64,000 bases of DNA from Cydia pomonella (Eukaryota > Arthropoda > Insecta > Lepidoptera > Tortricidae). The position numbers and the translations under genes are program-made. The notes below the pieces were generated by a model. It did no database searches and was not told the origin of the DNA. It was given only the letters and a program-made list of their open reading frames with translations. Positions 54,919 through 64,000 of the stretch are shown here, piece by piece. How positions within the stretch are numbered: the first letter of the stretch is position 1; each line of letters starts with the position of its first letter. The stretch lies in assembly GCF_033807575.1 (NCBI RefSeq), contig NC_084703.1, forward strand, positions 434,001 to 498,000. The letters run 5' to 3'.

Positions 54919-55279
54919 AGGGTGGATACATGTTATTTTTTACCCACAGAGAGGACTAAATTAAGATAGAGGTTTAACCATACAAAGCTACCCGTTTCAT
55001 CATGTTAGCATGATATCTTAATTTAGATTGATGGCGAAGCCTAGTAGTTTACTTGTGTGTATTATGTGTAAATATTTGTTCCTGAGTTATGGAAATTTTC
55101 TATGTAAGTATATAAGTATTTAATCCGACAAATTATAAAGGTCAATTCTTGACCACATTTAGAGACTAAAATATCATACAAATTTTCCTGAAATCGATCT
55201 TGTTTTAGAGATAGTCAAAATTTGCTTCTGCCGAGAGTGAGAGCGAGAGCTTCTGTGAGAGTGTCGTAATATAAGTTTT

Positions 55280-55522
55280 GACGACCTGTCTGGCCGAAGC
55301 CGATGGTCCCGGGTTCAAATCCTGGTAAGGGCATTTATTCGTGTGATGAGCAAGGATATTTGTTCCTGAGTCATGGGTGTTTTATGTGTAGTTAAGTATT
55401 TATAAATATTTACATATTATATATATCGTTGTCTAAGTACCCAAAATACAAGCCTTATTGAGCTTACTGTGGGACTTAGTCAATTTGTGTAATAATGTCT
55501 TATAATATTTATTTATTTATAA
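55280..55522 (+). mobile_element. SINE A lacking part of the head
   Basis: GACGACCTGTCTGGCC jumps to GAAGCCGATGGTCCCGGGTT, losing about 25 bases of the A-box region. The rest is intact to the TTTATTTATTTA tail. Confidence 0.85.
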
Positions 55523-55814
55523 GTTTTTTGCGGCATCTGTAGACCTGTGTATGTCAGTGTACGTTTGAACTGACCTGTACATATAGTTTCCACACGGACG
55601 TAACTAAAATGTATTATAAACTTGCCAGTGCCATCTACCGAAATTATGAGGCACGCGTTGTATGGAATGGAGGTTACAGTTACAACTCTCCATTAATAAT
55701 ATACTCTCTGCTCTCATCAATGCATTATGGTAGTTCTTATTTCTATCACATTAAGATGTAATTTAGGCCGTTTTATTTATTACATGGAGAACCAGCAGCT
55801 ATTTGGCCACATCA
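55523..55814. other. No gene
   Basis: Nothing recognised. Confidence 0.35.
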
Positions 55815-55990
55815 TCATCTTGTTGCGGCGCTTGTGGGTTTATGGGGTCCCACATCGTCGTTGGTGGCTATAAAGTTCCCACAAAGCATTTATTCCCACA
55901 TCGCTCGCATACAAATGGTGACTCCGCAGGAGGTGGTAGAGCACGCGAAGACTTCTGCTTAAGGTCCTCGACACATTTTCATCAGTTCTG
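55815..55990 (-). pseudogene. Possible retroelement zinc-finger C-terminus
   Basis: Minus strand: CVEDLKQKSSRALPPPAESP, FVCERCGNKC in one frame, then after a one-base shift LWELYSHQRRCGTP and stop. Together these give a C-x2-C ... H-x4-C finger, as at the C-terminus of some insect endonuclease-reverse transcriptases. One frameshift; no polymerase seen. Confidence 0.45.
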
Positions 55991-56006
55991 GAAACAACAA
56001 ATTTAG

Positions 56007-56250
56007 AATTTAGACATAGACATAGACATTTTTTATTTAACACCACATTGAAAAATGTTTACAGGCAATGCTACAAAACATTACAAGCCTTAAAATGAAA
56101 CTTAATTAGGCACAAATTTATGTTTACATGTAGATATATAAACTTTTAAAATTATGATGCTATTAAGGAGCGAACCTCAGCATGTGTTGCAGCAGGCTTA
56201 CCTACTACAACGCTGGTTTTCAGGCCGACCCTTCGTACAATACGAATTTG
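56007..56250 (-). repeat. LINE 3' UTR with ATGTCT tail
   Basis: Minus strand: GGCCTGAAAACCAGCGTTGT to TTAAATAAAAAATGTCTATG, tail GACATAGACATAGACAT on the plus strand. The plus-strand counterpart is at 59230-59495. Confidence 0.75.
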
Positions 56251-56539
56251 CTTGCTGCTTGTCGGAAACTGTATGGCTAAGACTGTTTGTGTAGAAAACA
56301 ATATAGGTATGCAAATATATGTTTGTTTGTGGATATATTTATAAGATTATACTGTATGATACTATGACATATGTGAAAGTAGGTTTAATGTTTAGGCTAA
56401 ATAAATACGTTGGGTAATAGTGTATATATTGAGGAAATAAATAACAAAAATGTAATAATTTTACTATAAGTAGGTACCGAGATTAACAAAGTTGAATTTA
56501 TCATCACCTTCCTAGCTTTTAGACACGGCTTGGTCGACT
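56251..56539. other. No gene
   Basis: Nothing recognised. Confidence 0.35.
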
Positions 56540-56830
56540 GAGCTCCGCTTGGCTAATCCCAAGAATTGGTGAGGACGCTCGCTTTACTAAATTAAATAAA
56601 AAAAAATAAAAATCTTTTATTTCGTGTAACAAGAGACACATATCTTCTTAAACTAACTAAAACTAACTAAAAATCTAAATTTCTAAATTTTAAAAATCTT
56701 AATTTATTAAACGGGCTTCACCATTTGACAGTACTAGTGGGAGAGTGTAATCTTTCACGTAAAGCGACTGCCAACTAGGCCTTATATGGATTTGTCCAGT
56801 TACCTCACGAAAAGCGGCTGGTAAATTCAG
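56540..56830 (-). repeat. Degenerate SINE B with retroposon tail inside
   Basis: CTCCGCTTGGCTAATCCCAA and AAGCGACTGCCAACTAGGCC ... AAAAGCGGCTGGTAAATT are diverged reverse SINE B. Between them, about 56586-56750, is unrelated DNA beginning with a reversed A-rich tail (AAATAAAAATCTTTTATTTC). Confidence 0.55.
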
Positions 56831-56834
56831 CATT

Positions 56835-56930
56835 TATACCTATCTTATACTTCTAAACGAGCAATTCTTGTATATACCTATATGACGGATTCCGGGAGCG
56901 AAAAATCGATCTAGCTAGGTCTTTTGCAAC
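56835..56930 (-). repeat. AATTGCTCGTTT retroposon 3' end
   Basis: CTTCTAAACGAGCAATTCTT is the reverse of the phrase at 22697-22712 (AATTGCTCGTTT). Confidence 0.6.
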
Positions 56931-57039
56931 GGTTTAGCAACACCTATTTTTTCGATTAACTTCTCTATTTCCGCTACATTATCATGTGCTTTTCATGTAT
57001 AAGTCATTTAAACTTTATATAAAAAAAAAAACTGACGAG

Positions 57040-57235
57040 ACCTATTAAAAAAAATATGAGATAGAAAATGTGCCTTAAAAATGTCACAGATTACTGGCGA
57101 AAATTTGCTTGGTTTGAAAATGCCATCACAAAATAACTCGCAAAATTAATTGTATGAAAAATCGAATTTCGTTAAAGTTCTCCATACAAAACGCCAATTT
57201 CATAGGCTATGACCTAATATAATATTAGTCTAATA
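57040..57235 (+). repeat. Right half of GAAATTGGCG MITE
   Basis: Closely repeats 9200-9378: AAATATGAGATAGAAAATGT, GGTTTGAAAATGCCATCACA and CAAAACGCCAATTTCATAGG. Confidence 0.75.
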
Positions 57236-57396
57236 GCGTTCGAGAAATGGGCCCCTGTAGATTTATATCATAAAACTAAAACTCAAATTGGCCTGTACCT
57301 AAGTCAGCTTTGAAAGAGCGCGGGCACACTGGCGATTTGCGAGCAAGTTGCAAGCAAGTAAGTTGTAGCAAGTTCGTAACGTGTTTGCCGCAAGGG

Positions 57397-57550
57397 CGCA
57401 ACGAGGTTGCCAGAGCTCAACGGGGTGCAGAGTGTTAGGGTGGGCAACGCGCATGTAGCTCCTCTGGAGCTGCAGGCCTACTTAGGCTACGGAGACTGCT
57501 TACCATCAGGCGGGCCGTATGCTTGTTTGCCACCGACGTAGTATTAAAAA
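57397..57550 (+). mobile_element. SINE C 3' half
   Basis: GAGGTTGCCAGAGCTCAACG to GCCACCGACGTAGTATTAAA. The 5' half is missing. Confidence 0.82.
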
Positions 57551-57656
57551 AAAGAGTTCGCCGCGAGTGCGCAGCGAATTTGCTGCGAGCGCGCAACGTG
57601 TTCGCTGCGACTGCGGAATAAGTTTGTAAGGATATAACAGTCTTCTACAGGATACA

Positions 57657-57914
57657 TTTCGGATAGTGTGCCGAGGAACTGCACAACCTTATTCCTCCGT
57701 TCCCATTTTACCATCGGACTACCAGAAAATCGGCACTCATCGCTTCATGGTAGGTATTCCACAAATACGCACGAAGCCTTTCGCTTCAACATTCCTTATG
57801 CGAACTGCCAAGGAGTGGAATGCCCTGCCCGATTCTGATCCGCATGAGTACAATCTGGGTTTCTTCAAGACTAGAACAAATAGGTATCTCATAGATAAGC
57901 GTGCGCCACTGTAG
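57657..57914 (+). pseudogene. Jockey/CR1-like polymerase C-terminus
   Basis: Reads FRIVCRGTAQPYSSVPILPS, IGTHRFMVGIPQIRTKPFAS, TFLMRTAKEWNALPDSDPHE and YNLGFFKTRTNRYLIDKRAP, then stop. 85 codons uninterrupted, with RT..FA.SF..RTAKEWN.LP...YNLG.FK.R.NR being a well-known insect LINE ending. The 3' region continues TCATCACTTACCATCAGGTG, a phrase shared with SINE C. The catalytic domain is absent. Confidence 0.82.
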
Positions 57915-58055
57915 ACCGCATCATCACTTACCATCAGGTGCCAATATCGCCGCGAGCGCGCAACGGTTACGCTCCCATCCCAGTATGTCAGTACGCAGCG
58001 AAATCGTTGCTTTCAACTCGCTCGCAAATCGCCCGTGTGCACGCGCCATTACAGC

Positions 58056-58531
58056 GCGGCTTACGTGGGCGATGACTCGCGAATGCGACGCTGCGAGGCG
58101 GCCCAACGGCATTCGGAGATCGCCCACGTAGGACACTTCCATAGGTATCAAAGGATTGAATTCACCCGCGCCGCGCCGCTTCGCGTTCGCGAGTTATTCG
58201 CGCAGGTAAGACACTGCCTTAGGGTGTAAAATGAACGTTTGCTAAAATTTCAGGCTTAAAAACGAAAACTGTAACTATTCTGAAACTGCAATTTTGGTAA
58301 CTTTTAATTAAATAACTAGTTATAATGAAATAACTGTTGCGTAACTTTCCCATTCATATGGTATAACGGTTTCGCACGTTTTCATTTTAATTTTGCTTTT
58401 TCCTACATACTCGTACCAACAGATATTGCATAATTGTGACCGCGGCCGGCAAAACGTCCCACTTTGTCACTTGTCACTTTGTGTCAAGGAATTACTACAC
58501 ATATCTGTTATTTATTTGCGATAAGGATTTT
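58056..58531. other. No gene; GC-rich start
   Basis: 58056-58200 continues GC-rich. CCCACGTAGGACAC mirrors GTGGGCGATG words upstream. No coding motif in the overlapping frames of three phases. Confidence 0.35.
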
Positions 58532-58725
58532 TTTTATACTACGTCGGTGGCAAACAAGCATACGGCCCGCCTGATGGTAAGCAGTCTCCGTAGTCTATGT
58601 ACGCCTGCAACTCCAGAGGAGTAACATGCGCGTTGCCGACCCCAAACCCCCCTCGATGAGCTCTGGCAACCTTACTCACCGGCAGGAACACAACACTATG
58701 AGTAGGGTCTAGTGTTATTTGGTGG
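58532..58725 (-). mobile_element. SINE C 3' part, reverse
   Basis: Poly-T then ACTACGTCGGTGGCAAACAA to AGTAGGGTCTAGTGTTATTT. Faces the plus-strand copy at 58797. Confidence 0.85.
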
Positions 58726-58796
58726 GTAGTGTTTTAGTGTTAAATGGTAGATAATATTCACATTGACATATTGCAAATAATTTGAGTAGTTAAATT

Positions 58797-59143
58797 GGAC
58801 CCGGCCTTAAACTACGTCCAAAAGAGAGGTATGGGCATTGTGAATGTCATCTCGCTTTGTGTGGTAGGGCACAGCACAGCGGATGTCATTCCAGATCTAG
58901 AGCAGAGCCCAACTGGGGAAGTCCAACTGAGGTACCTTACAGAAAACCGCAGCCAAATAACACTAGACCCTACTCATAGTGTTGTGTTCCTGCCGGTGCG
59001 TGAGGTTGCCAGAGGGTGTGGAGTGTTAGGGTCGGCAACACGCATGCGCCTGCAACTCCAGAGGAGTTGCAGGCGTACATAGGCTACGGAGACTGCTTAC
59101 CATCAGGCGGGCCGTATGCTTGTTTACCACCGACGTAGTAAAA
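58797..59143 (+). mobile_element. SINE C copy, near full length
   Basis: GGACCCGGCCTTAAACTACG to ACCACCGACGTAGTAAAA. The central palindrome CTGCAACTCC...GGAGTTGCAG is complete here. Confidence 0.88.
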
Positions 59144-59229
59144 TGCGTATGGACAGTTTTTTTTTACTTTTTTTACTATTGAATTATATAATACATCAAA
59201 TGAAAGTTTATTTCATATAACATAACTCT

Positions 59230-59495
59230 AAGCCATTTAGTTTCCGACTAACAGCGAGTAAGGGATAATATATCAAGGGTCTGCCTGAAAACCAGCGTTG
59301 TAGTAAATACACTGCAACACTATGCTGAGGCAAGCTGCTTTTTAACACTCATGAATATTTCTCCCTTATATATACAACTCAATTTCTTAGTTTTTAAGTC
59401 TGAATTTAAGGCTTATTTGTATTAAATGTCACTGTTAACTCTGCCATTTCATGTGATGTTAAATAAAAAATTTCTATGTCTATGTCTATTATCTA
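59230..59495 (+). repeat. LINE 3' UTR with TATGTC tail
   Basis: CTGCCTGAAAACCAGCGTTG to GTTAAATAAAAAATTTCTAT and a CTATGT repeat. Plus-strand partner of 56007-56250. Confidence 0.75.
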
Positions 59496-59914
59496 ACTGT
59501 AATAGGTATGTTTCCTGATTAATAAGTTGGTCCAGCCCATGCTTGCCTAGATTTTATATACAAATCGGTTAATCAAGGCAACCATGGACTGCACCTGGAC
59601 CGTGGATCATCCATGGTTTAAGCCATTAAGTCCCGTATTAATTTTGAAATTATGAATGAATAGGGAGCGTGCATGAACTGTAGGAGGCAGCACAGGAGCC
59701 GTCAGATTTTTGGCGCGAGTCGTAAATGTGATGTTTATTGTTCCGATGTAGCCCACAAGATGGCAGAACCTACTATGCACAAGAAAACACGTCACGTGTA
59801 AATGTGCATGTTTATGGTTCCGATTCAGACCACAAGATGGCAGACCCTCCAACGCGCACGGTCCCTATATCGTGTTGGTTTAAATAATTGTATTACGAGG
59901 TAGTTACTAAGTAT
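59496..59914. other. No gene
   Basis: Two diverged direct repeats: GTAAATGTGATGTTTATTGT...CCACAAGATGGCAGA and GTAAATGTGCATGTTTATGG...CCACAAGATGGCAGA (59723-59778 and 59798-59842), spaced about 70 bases. Confidence 0.45.
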
Positions 59915-60210
59915 CCCGGCATTTAGCCACGGCTCATGGGAGCCTGGGGTCCGCTTGGCAACTAATCCCGAGAACTGGCGTAGGCACGAAACTGCTATAT
60001 GTCCTTCCAACCCAGAGGGTAAACTAGGCCTTATTGGGATTAGTCCGGCTTCCTCACAATGTTTTCCTTCACCGAAAAGCGACTGGTAAATATCAAATGA
60101 TATTTCGTACATAAGTTCCGAGAAACTCATTGGTACGAGCCGGGGTTTAAACCCGCACCCCCGGATTGCAAGTCGCACGCTCTTACCGCTAAGCCACCAG
60201 CGCTTTTTTA
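59915..60210 (-). mobile_element. SINE B with ~17-bp TSD
   Basis: Complete reverse copy. AGGTAGTTACTAAGTAT (59898-59914) matches AGGTAGTTCCTAAGTAT (60211-60227) with one change. Confidence 0.9.
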
Positions 60211-60989
60211 AGGTAGTTCCTAAGTATGAAATCTTTAAATACATTTAAAACCCTAATTTAATTTAGGGCCCCAAGATACAGGCTTAACCTAGTTTGGGTT
60301 CCACCAGATATTTCTTATATGGAAAAATTGTTACTGGTAAACAATAAAAAGATTTTTTTTTTTGATTTGAAAAGATATCGTTACTAGTACATTTTCTACA
60401 GTTCAATACATATACATATTGACACATACATATTGATACATACTATAAGTATGTCATAAAAACCGAATTCATTAAAAACCGCCAGAAATGCGCAGCCCAT
60501 GCATGCCAGATGACACATGCGTTTTTCTGGTCCGTACAAGGCGCGCCCGCAATTGATATTAATTTCATGATGTGGTAATGGTACCTGCGCAAAAACGAGC
60601 ACGCCCTTATATGAGATGGCTGGTTTTTGCTGCAATCCTGTTTGATACAATATATTATTCTGTACACATACAGGTTGGGTTAAGATATAAACGGGTTGGA
60701 CTGGAAAGTGTAAAAAACGCGGCGTTTTTAAAAACGTTGCTGGGTCAAAAACTTTTTTAGCGTGAGTTAAGGTTAATTATAACTTTGCACTGACTTGAAT
60801 AGAATAAAGTGAGGTGTCATTATAAACGTCATATTTTCATAAAAAAATTACATTAATGAAGACATAGCTACACTTTGCAATTGCAAATGCCATTGATAGT
60901 TAGCTTGGTCCGACTCTTTGCGACTTTTCTGTTAACATAATAAAATAAATGGACGTTAAAGTTTAATTTTCTTGCCAGATTCTAATGTT
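60211..60989. other. No gene
   Basis: ATTGATAGTTAGCTTGGTCC at 60891 echoes the phrase at 45131 and 45649. An AATAAAAAGATTTTTTTTTT tail-like run is at 60343. Overlapping minus frames at 60396-60667 have no recognisable motif. Confidence 0.35.
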
Positions 60990-61169
60990 GCTTTTCCACT
61001 AGAGATATGCGAGGATGTGTAGCGTGGGATGTGTTTGTTAACAACCAATATCATAGTGTCCACTAGAGCTGAGCTAAGTGAAGATAGGTACCTAAATGAA
61101 TTGATGCTATTAGTTGTTAACAAGCACATATCGCTACGCATCCTTACACATCTTTGGCTGAAAATAAGC
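60990..61169. mobile_element. Imperfect palindromic MITE
   Basis: GAGGATGTGTAGCGTGGGAT...TGTTTGTTAACAA mirrors TTGTTAACAAGCACATATCG...CTACGCATCCTTACACATC. The full 180 bp can fold back on itself with mismatches. No coding capacity. Confidence 0.65.
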
Positions 61170-61270
61170 CTTATTGGCACGTTCCAACTTTCTAAAAGCT
61201 ACTATTTCTAAAAAGCTGTACGATTGATGTCTCAGTAGAATGTACCCAAATTGCTAACTTTCGTATTATC

Positions 61271-61371
61271 AAAGATAGTAAAAAATAGAGGTGAGGAAAA
61301 AAATCTATTGTAAGTACAAATGTAAGTTACATTTGTACTTACAATTGATTTTTTTGTCACTTTTTAACTTT
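61271..61371. repeat. Strong hairpin
   Basis: TTGTAAGTACAAATGTA pairs with TACATTTGTACTTACAA around 3 bases. Pairing extends outward through GTGAGGAAAAAAATC/GATTTTTTTGTCAC with few mismatches. Confidence 0.88.
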
Positions 61372-61705
61372 CAGTCTAAATTCAGGCCTCGAAGGATTAA
61401 GGAAGGAATGACTTTCTACGAAAGTATGGGCCAAATAATATCCAATTAGACACTTTACATGCCGCGCGTTTATTCCTTATTGAACCTGTTGCTCTCTCTG
61501 GCTCTGAAGACGAATAAATGTATGCGGAAGATAAAATAACAGGATGGAACCGGGAGCTCGGGCTAAGGGCCTGGGGGGGGGGGGGAATACATAATATTGT
61601 AAGCTATACAAAGTTGCCAATATGTTTGTGTTTGAAGCGTTTACTGAGTCTCCACTGAAACCCAGTCGGAGTTTAATATTTTAAACGCGAAGAACACATA
61701 ATTGG
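61372..61705. other. No gene
   Basis: A 15-base G run lies at about 61572-61585. Nothing else recognised. Confidence 0.35.
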
Positions 61706-61927
61706 GTATCTTTAGGTATTTGAATAAAAGTAAACAAACAATATGTACATTTTTAGTTATAACATTAATTGGTTAACCAACCAAATACAAAACCGCCTGG
61801 ATATGTCACTGAACGACCTGACTTTAACCTACATTTGATCATGTAATGTTTTCATCTACCCTCAACTGGCTTTAGGAGCCATTTGAGGGTAGATTTTGTT
61901 TACTTTTATTTAAATACCTAAAGATAT
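61706..61927. mobile_element. MITE, second copy of 19372 family
   Basis: TATCTTTAGGTATTTGAATA and the inverse TTTAAATACCTAAAGATA. The interior ACAAAACCGCCTGGATATGT and TCATCTACCCTCAACTGG match the first copy. Confidence 0.85.
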
Positions 61928-61935
61928 GTGCCCAC

Positions 61936-62085
61936 AGCACCAAGGACGCCACCGCTGGTCACCAGAAGTCTCTATAAGGCGCTTTGAAAGCTCCTCAAAG
62001 AGGCGACGCGCGCTAGGCCCCCAAGGCCCCAGGGTTTCTACCTCATACGCCGCAAATATGTAGCTATTACCTAGTGTGACATAAT
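61936..62085 (-). pseudogene. RLE-type retroelement C-terminus
   Basis: Minus strand: VTLGNSYIFAAYEVETLGPW, GPSARRLFEELSKRLIETSG and DQRWRPWC. No stop in this piece. Distinct subfamily (AAYEVETL in place of PFGVETL). Confidence 0.72.
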
Positions 62086-62109
62086 TACTATGTTTGAGGC
62101 TTTCGATAA

Positions 62110-62215
62110 ATAAAATAATAAATAGATAATAAATAATAAATATTTATTGTTACACAAGTGGACTAAGCCCCACAGCAAGCTCAAGAAAGCTTGTGTTGCG
62201 CTCGGACAACGATAT
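62110..62215 (-). repeat. SINE A 3' part
   Basis: AATAATAAATATTTATTGTT and AAGCTTGTGTTGCGCTCGGA, reverse tail only. Confidence 0.7.
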
Positions 62216-62269
62216 ACACGGAGTTACACGAGGAAACCGATTTTAGTAGTGTACTCCTGATAACATTTT

Positions 62270-63150
62270 GACGATCTGTCTGGCCTAGTGGGTAGCGACC
62301 CTGCCTATGAAGCCGATGGTCCCGGGTTTAAATCCTGGTAAGGGCATTTATTCGTATGAGCATGGATATTTGTTCCTGAGTCATGGGCGTTTTCTATGTT
62401 TCTATTTAAGTATTTATATATTGTTGTCTGACAAGGAAAGGTACCCAACTGTCCGGTTCCGATTTGATTTCTATTTATATATGTTATAGAGTAGTCTAAA
62501 ATAACGGACACGTATTTTTTTTTAGCTGTCCAAACTCAACCTATTGGGAGAAATTGTCCTCCAAAGTACTAAAAAGTTACTAAATCTTCTAACTCCTAAG
62601 AAAGTGATGCTCAAGCAACTTGCTAGTTAATGGCTTGTTTGAGTATATGTTTGAGAACAGGAAAAAAAATGTACACGTGTTTTGTTATATCTGCTTAAAC
62701 TCAAGTTTTCCTAAAAAAACACCCGTCTTTATGTGTAACTTTAGCGATTAGATATTATAAAACTTCGAATGTCGATTTTTTTAGGAAAAAAGTGGATTTA
62801 GCCGATATAACAAAACACGTGCCCATTATTTTTTGCTGCTTTCAAACATATACTCAAACCAGCCATTAACTAGCAAGTTGCTTGAGCATCACTTTCTATA
62901 GGAGTTAGAAGATTTAGTAACTTTTTAGTACTTTGGAGGACAATTTCTCCCAATAGGTTAAGTTGGGGCAGCTAAAAAAAAATACTTGTCCGTTATTTTA
63001 GAAAACTCTATAACATATATAAATATAAATCAAATCGGAACCGGACAGTTGGGTACCTTTCCTTGTAAGTACCCTCAACACAAGCCTTATTGAGCTTACT
63101 GTGGGACTTAGTTAATTTGTGTAATAATGTCCCATAATACTTATTTATTT
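62270..63150 (+). mobile_element. SINE A split by a foldback element
   Basis: Head and body 62270-62431 (GATCTGTCTGGCCTAGTGGG ... TATATTGTTGTCTGA) and tail 63066-63150 (TAAGTACCCTCAACACAAGC ... TACTTATTTATTT) belong to one SINE. The gap is exactly the 634-bp foldback. Confidence 0.88.
62432..63065. mobile_element. 634-bp foldback MITE
   Basis: CAAGGAAAGGTACCCAACTG at left, CAGTTGGGTACCTTTCCTTG at right. The arms (about 290 bp each) are almost fully complementary, with AACAAAACACGTG-type inner pairs and about 60 bases of loop. Flanking bases TGA and TAA may be a diverged 3-bp TSD (TNA), which would suit PIF/Harbinger, but this is uncertain. Confidence 0.9.
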
Positions 63151-64000
63151 AGAGAATATAATGTCATATAAACTATTTTGGATTTCCTAGTTTCAGAGTT
63201 AATACTCGTACCAATTAAAAAAACATCTCTTTATTGTAACTTAGTGAAAAACGCCATTTTTGATGGCGATGAGCCCATTAGTAGCGTAGTCTGAATTTCC
63301 TTATTGATTGATCCCAAAAAGTGACAATTAACCTTTGTAAAAACTAGGTTTTACTAAAGAAAATCGTAAAAATTCATTTTCAGTGCCTGCTTTACCATTG
63401 ACTTTGTATGTACATGTATGTACAAATACATTTAAAAAAAAAAACAGATTTTTTGTCGAAATTTAATTCAACATTTTCCCTTCTTTTTGTCCCAGAAGTG
63501 CGTGGTTAAAATATTTCCTCCTGTCACACCGTACATACAGTAGCGACAAATAATCTATATGTGCTCATTAAGCAGATTCTTATGGGTGCTGTTTGTGGAG
63601 ACCGGTCTGTTTAAGCTTACACGGGCTACATGTTATGTTATAAGTATGTAACTTTACTTTTGAGTGTCATTAACGTGGGACACTTCATTCGGTTCTTGTC
63701 TGATTTAATTTTTTGTCTTTTAATTATTTATATAACAATTCAAGCCTTGGAGACCCTCTACATCTCTAAGGATAATTTAATATCTTTTTTATATTTTATC
63801 TCTGACTCTTAGAGACTTATACATCCCTAAAGAATTTTAGTATTTGTTGGTTTTATTTTTTTATCATAGTTTTTTTGTGTAATTTGACATTTAGAGACAG
63901 TATACATCTGTAATAAAGTATTTATTATTTCATCGATTCCATATTTGTAATTGTTTTTTGTAATTTTTATTGTTTGTAAAAATGGACATGTAAAAGGGCC
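63151..64000. other. No gene
   Basis: AT-rich. GTGGGACACTTCATTCGGTT at 63676 resembles the ACACTC-CTTCGGTC block of the 4195 and 42690 repeat. CATCTCTAAGGATAATTTAA at 63761 resembles 42411-42430. Nothing coding. Confidence 0.4.

Larger units (their letters stand above)
57310..58055. mobile_element. GC-rich inverted-repeat element, twice interrupted
   Basis: GGCACACTGGCGATTTGCGA near 57319 is mirrored by TCGCAAATCGCCCGTGTGC near 58023. The interior is full of GCGCAACG/CGCAGCG words. A SINE C piece (57397-57550) and a LINE C-terminus (57640-57945) are inserted. After removing both, the element is about 280 bp. Confidence 0.6.

Noticed and set aside
57901..58229. Overlapping frames on both strands in GC-rich DNA
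   Set aside because: Three or more overlapping frames arise from GC-rich composition lacking stops; none has a recognisable motif.
59607..59852. 81-aa minus frame
   Set aside because: It covers two diverged direct repeats and has no known motif.

Overview
The window is eukaryotic, AT-rich and almost entirely transposon-derived. It most likely comes from a moth or butterfly (Lepidoptera). That assignment rests on recalled similarity of several dispersed families to lepidopteran repeats and was not checked by search: tRNA-derived SINEs, the family ending in GGAACCCTAA, and short inverted-repeat elements. I found no intact host gene, no rRNA, no CRISPR and no bacterial-style operon. The longest open frame, 289 codons at 49286-50155 (-), is a 5'-truncated reverse transcriptase. 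All other coding signals are broken C-terminal pieces of non-LTR retrotransposons.

Layout. 1-9660: nested DNA transposons. A 2.1-kb hAT element (559-2696, TSD CTAGTAAT) holds a TTAA-flanked element, which holds a SINE. A second TTAA-flanked element, a 245-bp hAT MITE with a perfect 8-bp TSD, and several SINEs follow. 9667-19292: the most striking object, a 9.6-kb non-autonomous hAT-like transposon with matching CAGGGACTGAAAA ends and a perfect 8-bp duplication GGTCAAAC. It carries two unrelated-looking satellite arrays (108 bp x ~23 and 100 bp x ~32), with a 2.6-kb long-inverted-repeat element between them, and repeated GGTACC-rich motifs next to each end. It sits inside an older GGAACCC-type repeat, which it splits. 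19300-32000: SINEs, LINE tails and small inverted-repeat elements. 32650-33507: a third tandem array (95-bp unit) with hairpins at its edge. 33500-50000: SINEs, MITEs and LINE 3' ends. 50000-64000: more of the same, with an inverted pair of fragments from a retroelement that seems to encode a restriction-like endonuclease, and a 634-bp foldback element inside a SINE.

How the parts relate. No element here looks able to move itself; all need proteins supplied elsewhere. Insertion order can be read from nesting and target-site duplications. SINE family C ends with a segment resembling LINE 3' ends in the same window, which suggests it is copied by that LINE. The repeated retroelement C-terminus (consensus VETLGPWGPSA...DQRAGSFLAQR) occurs at seven loci, including one inside the giant hAT.
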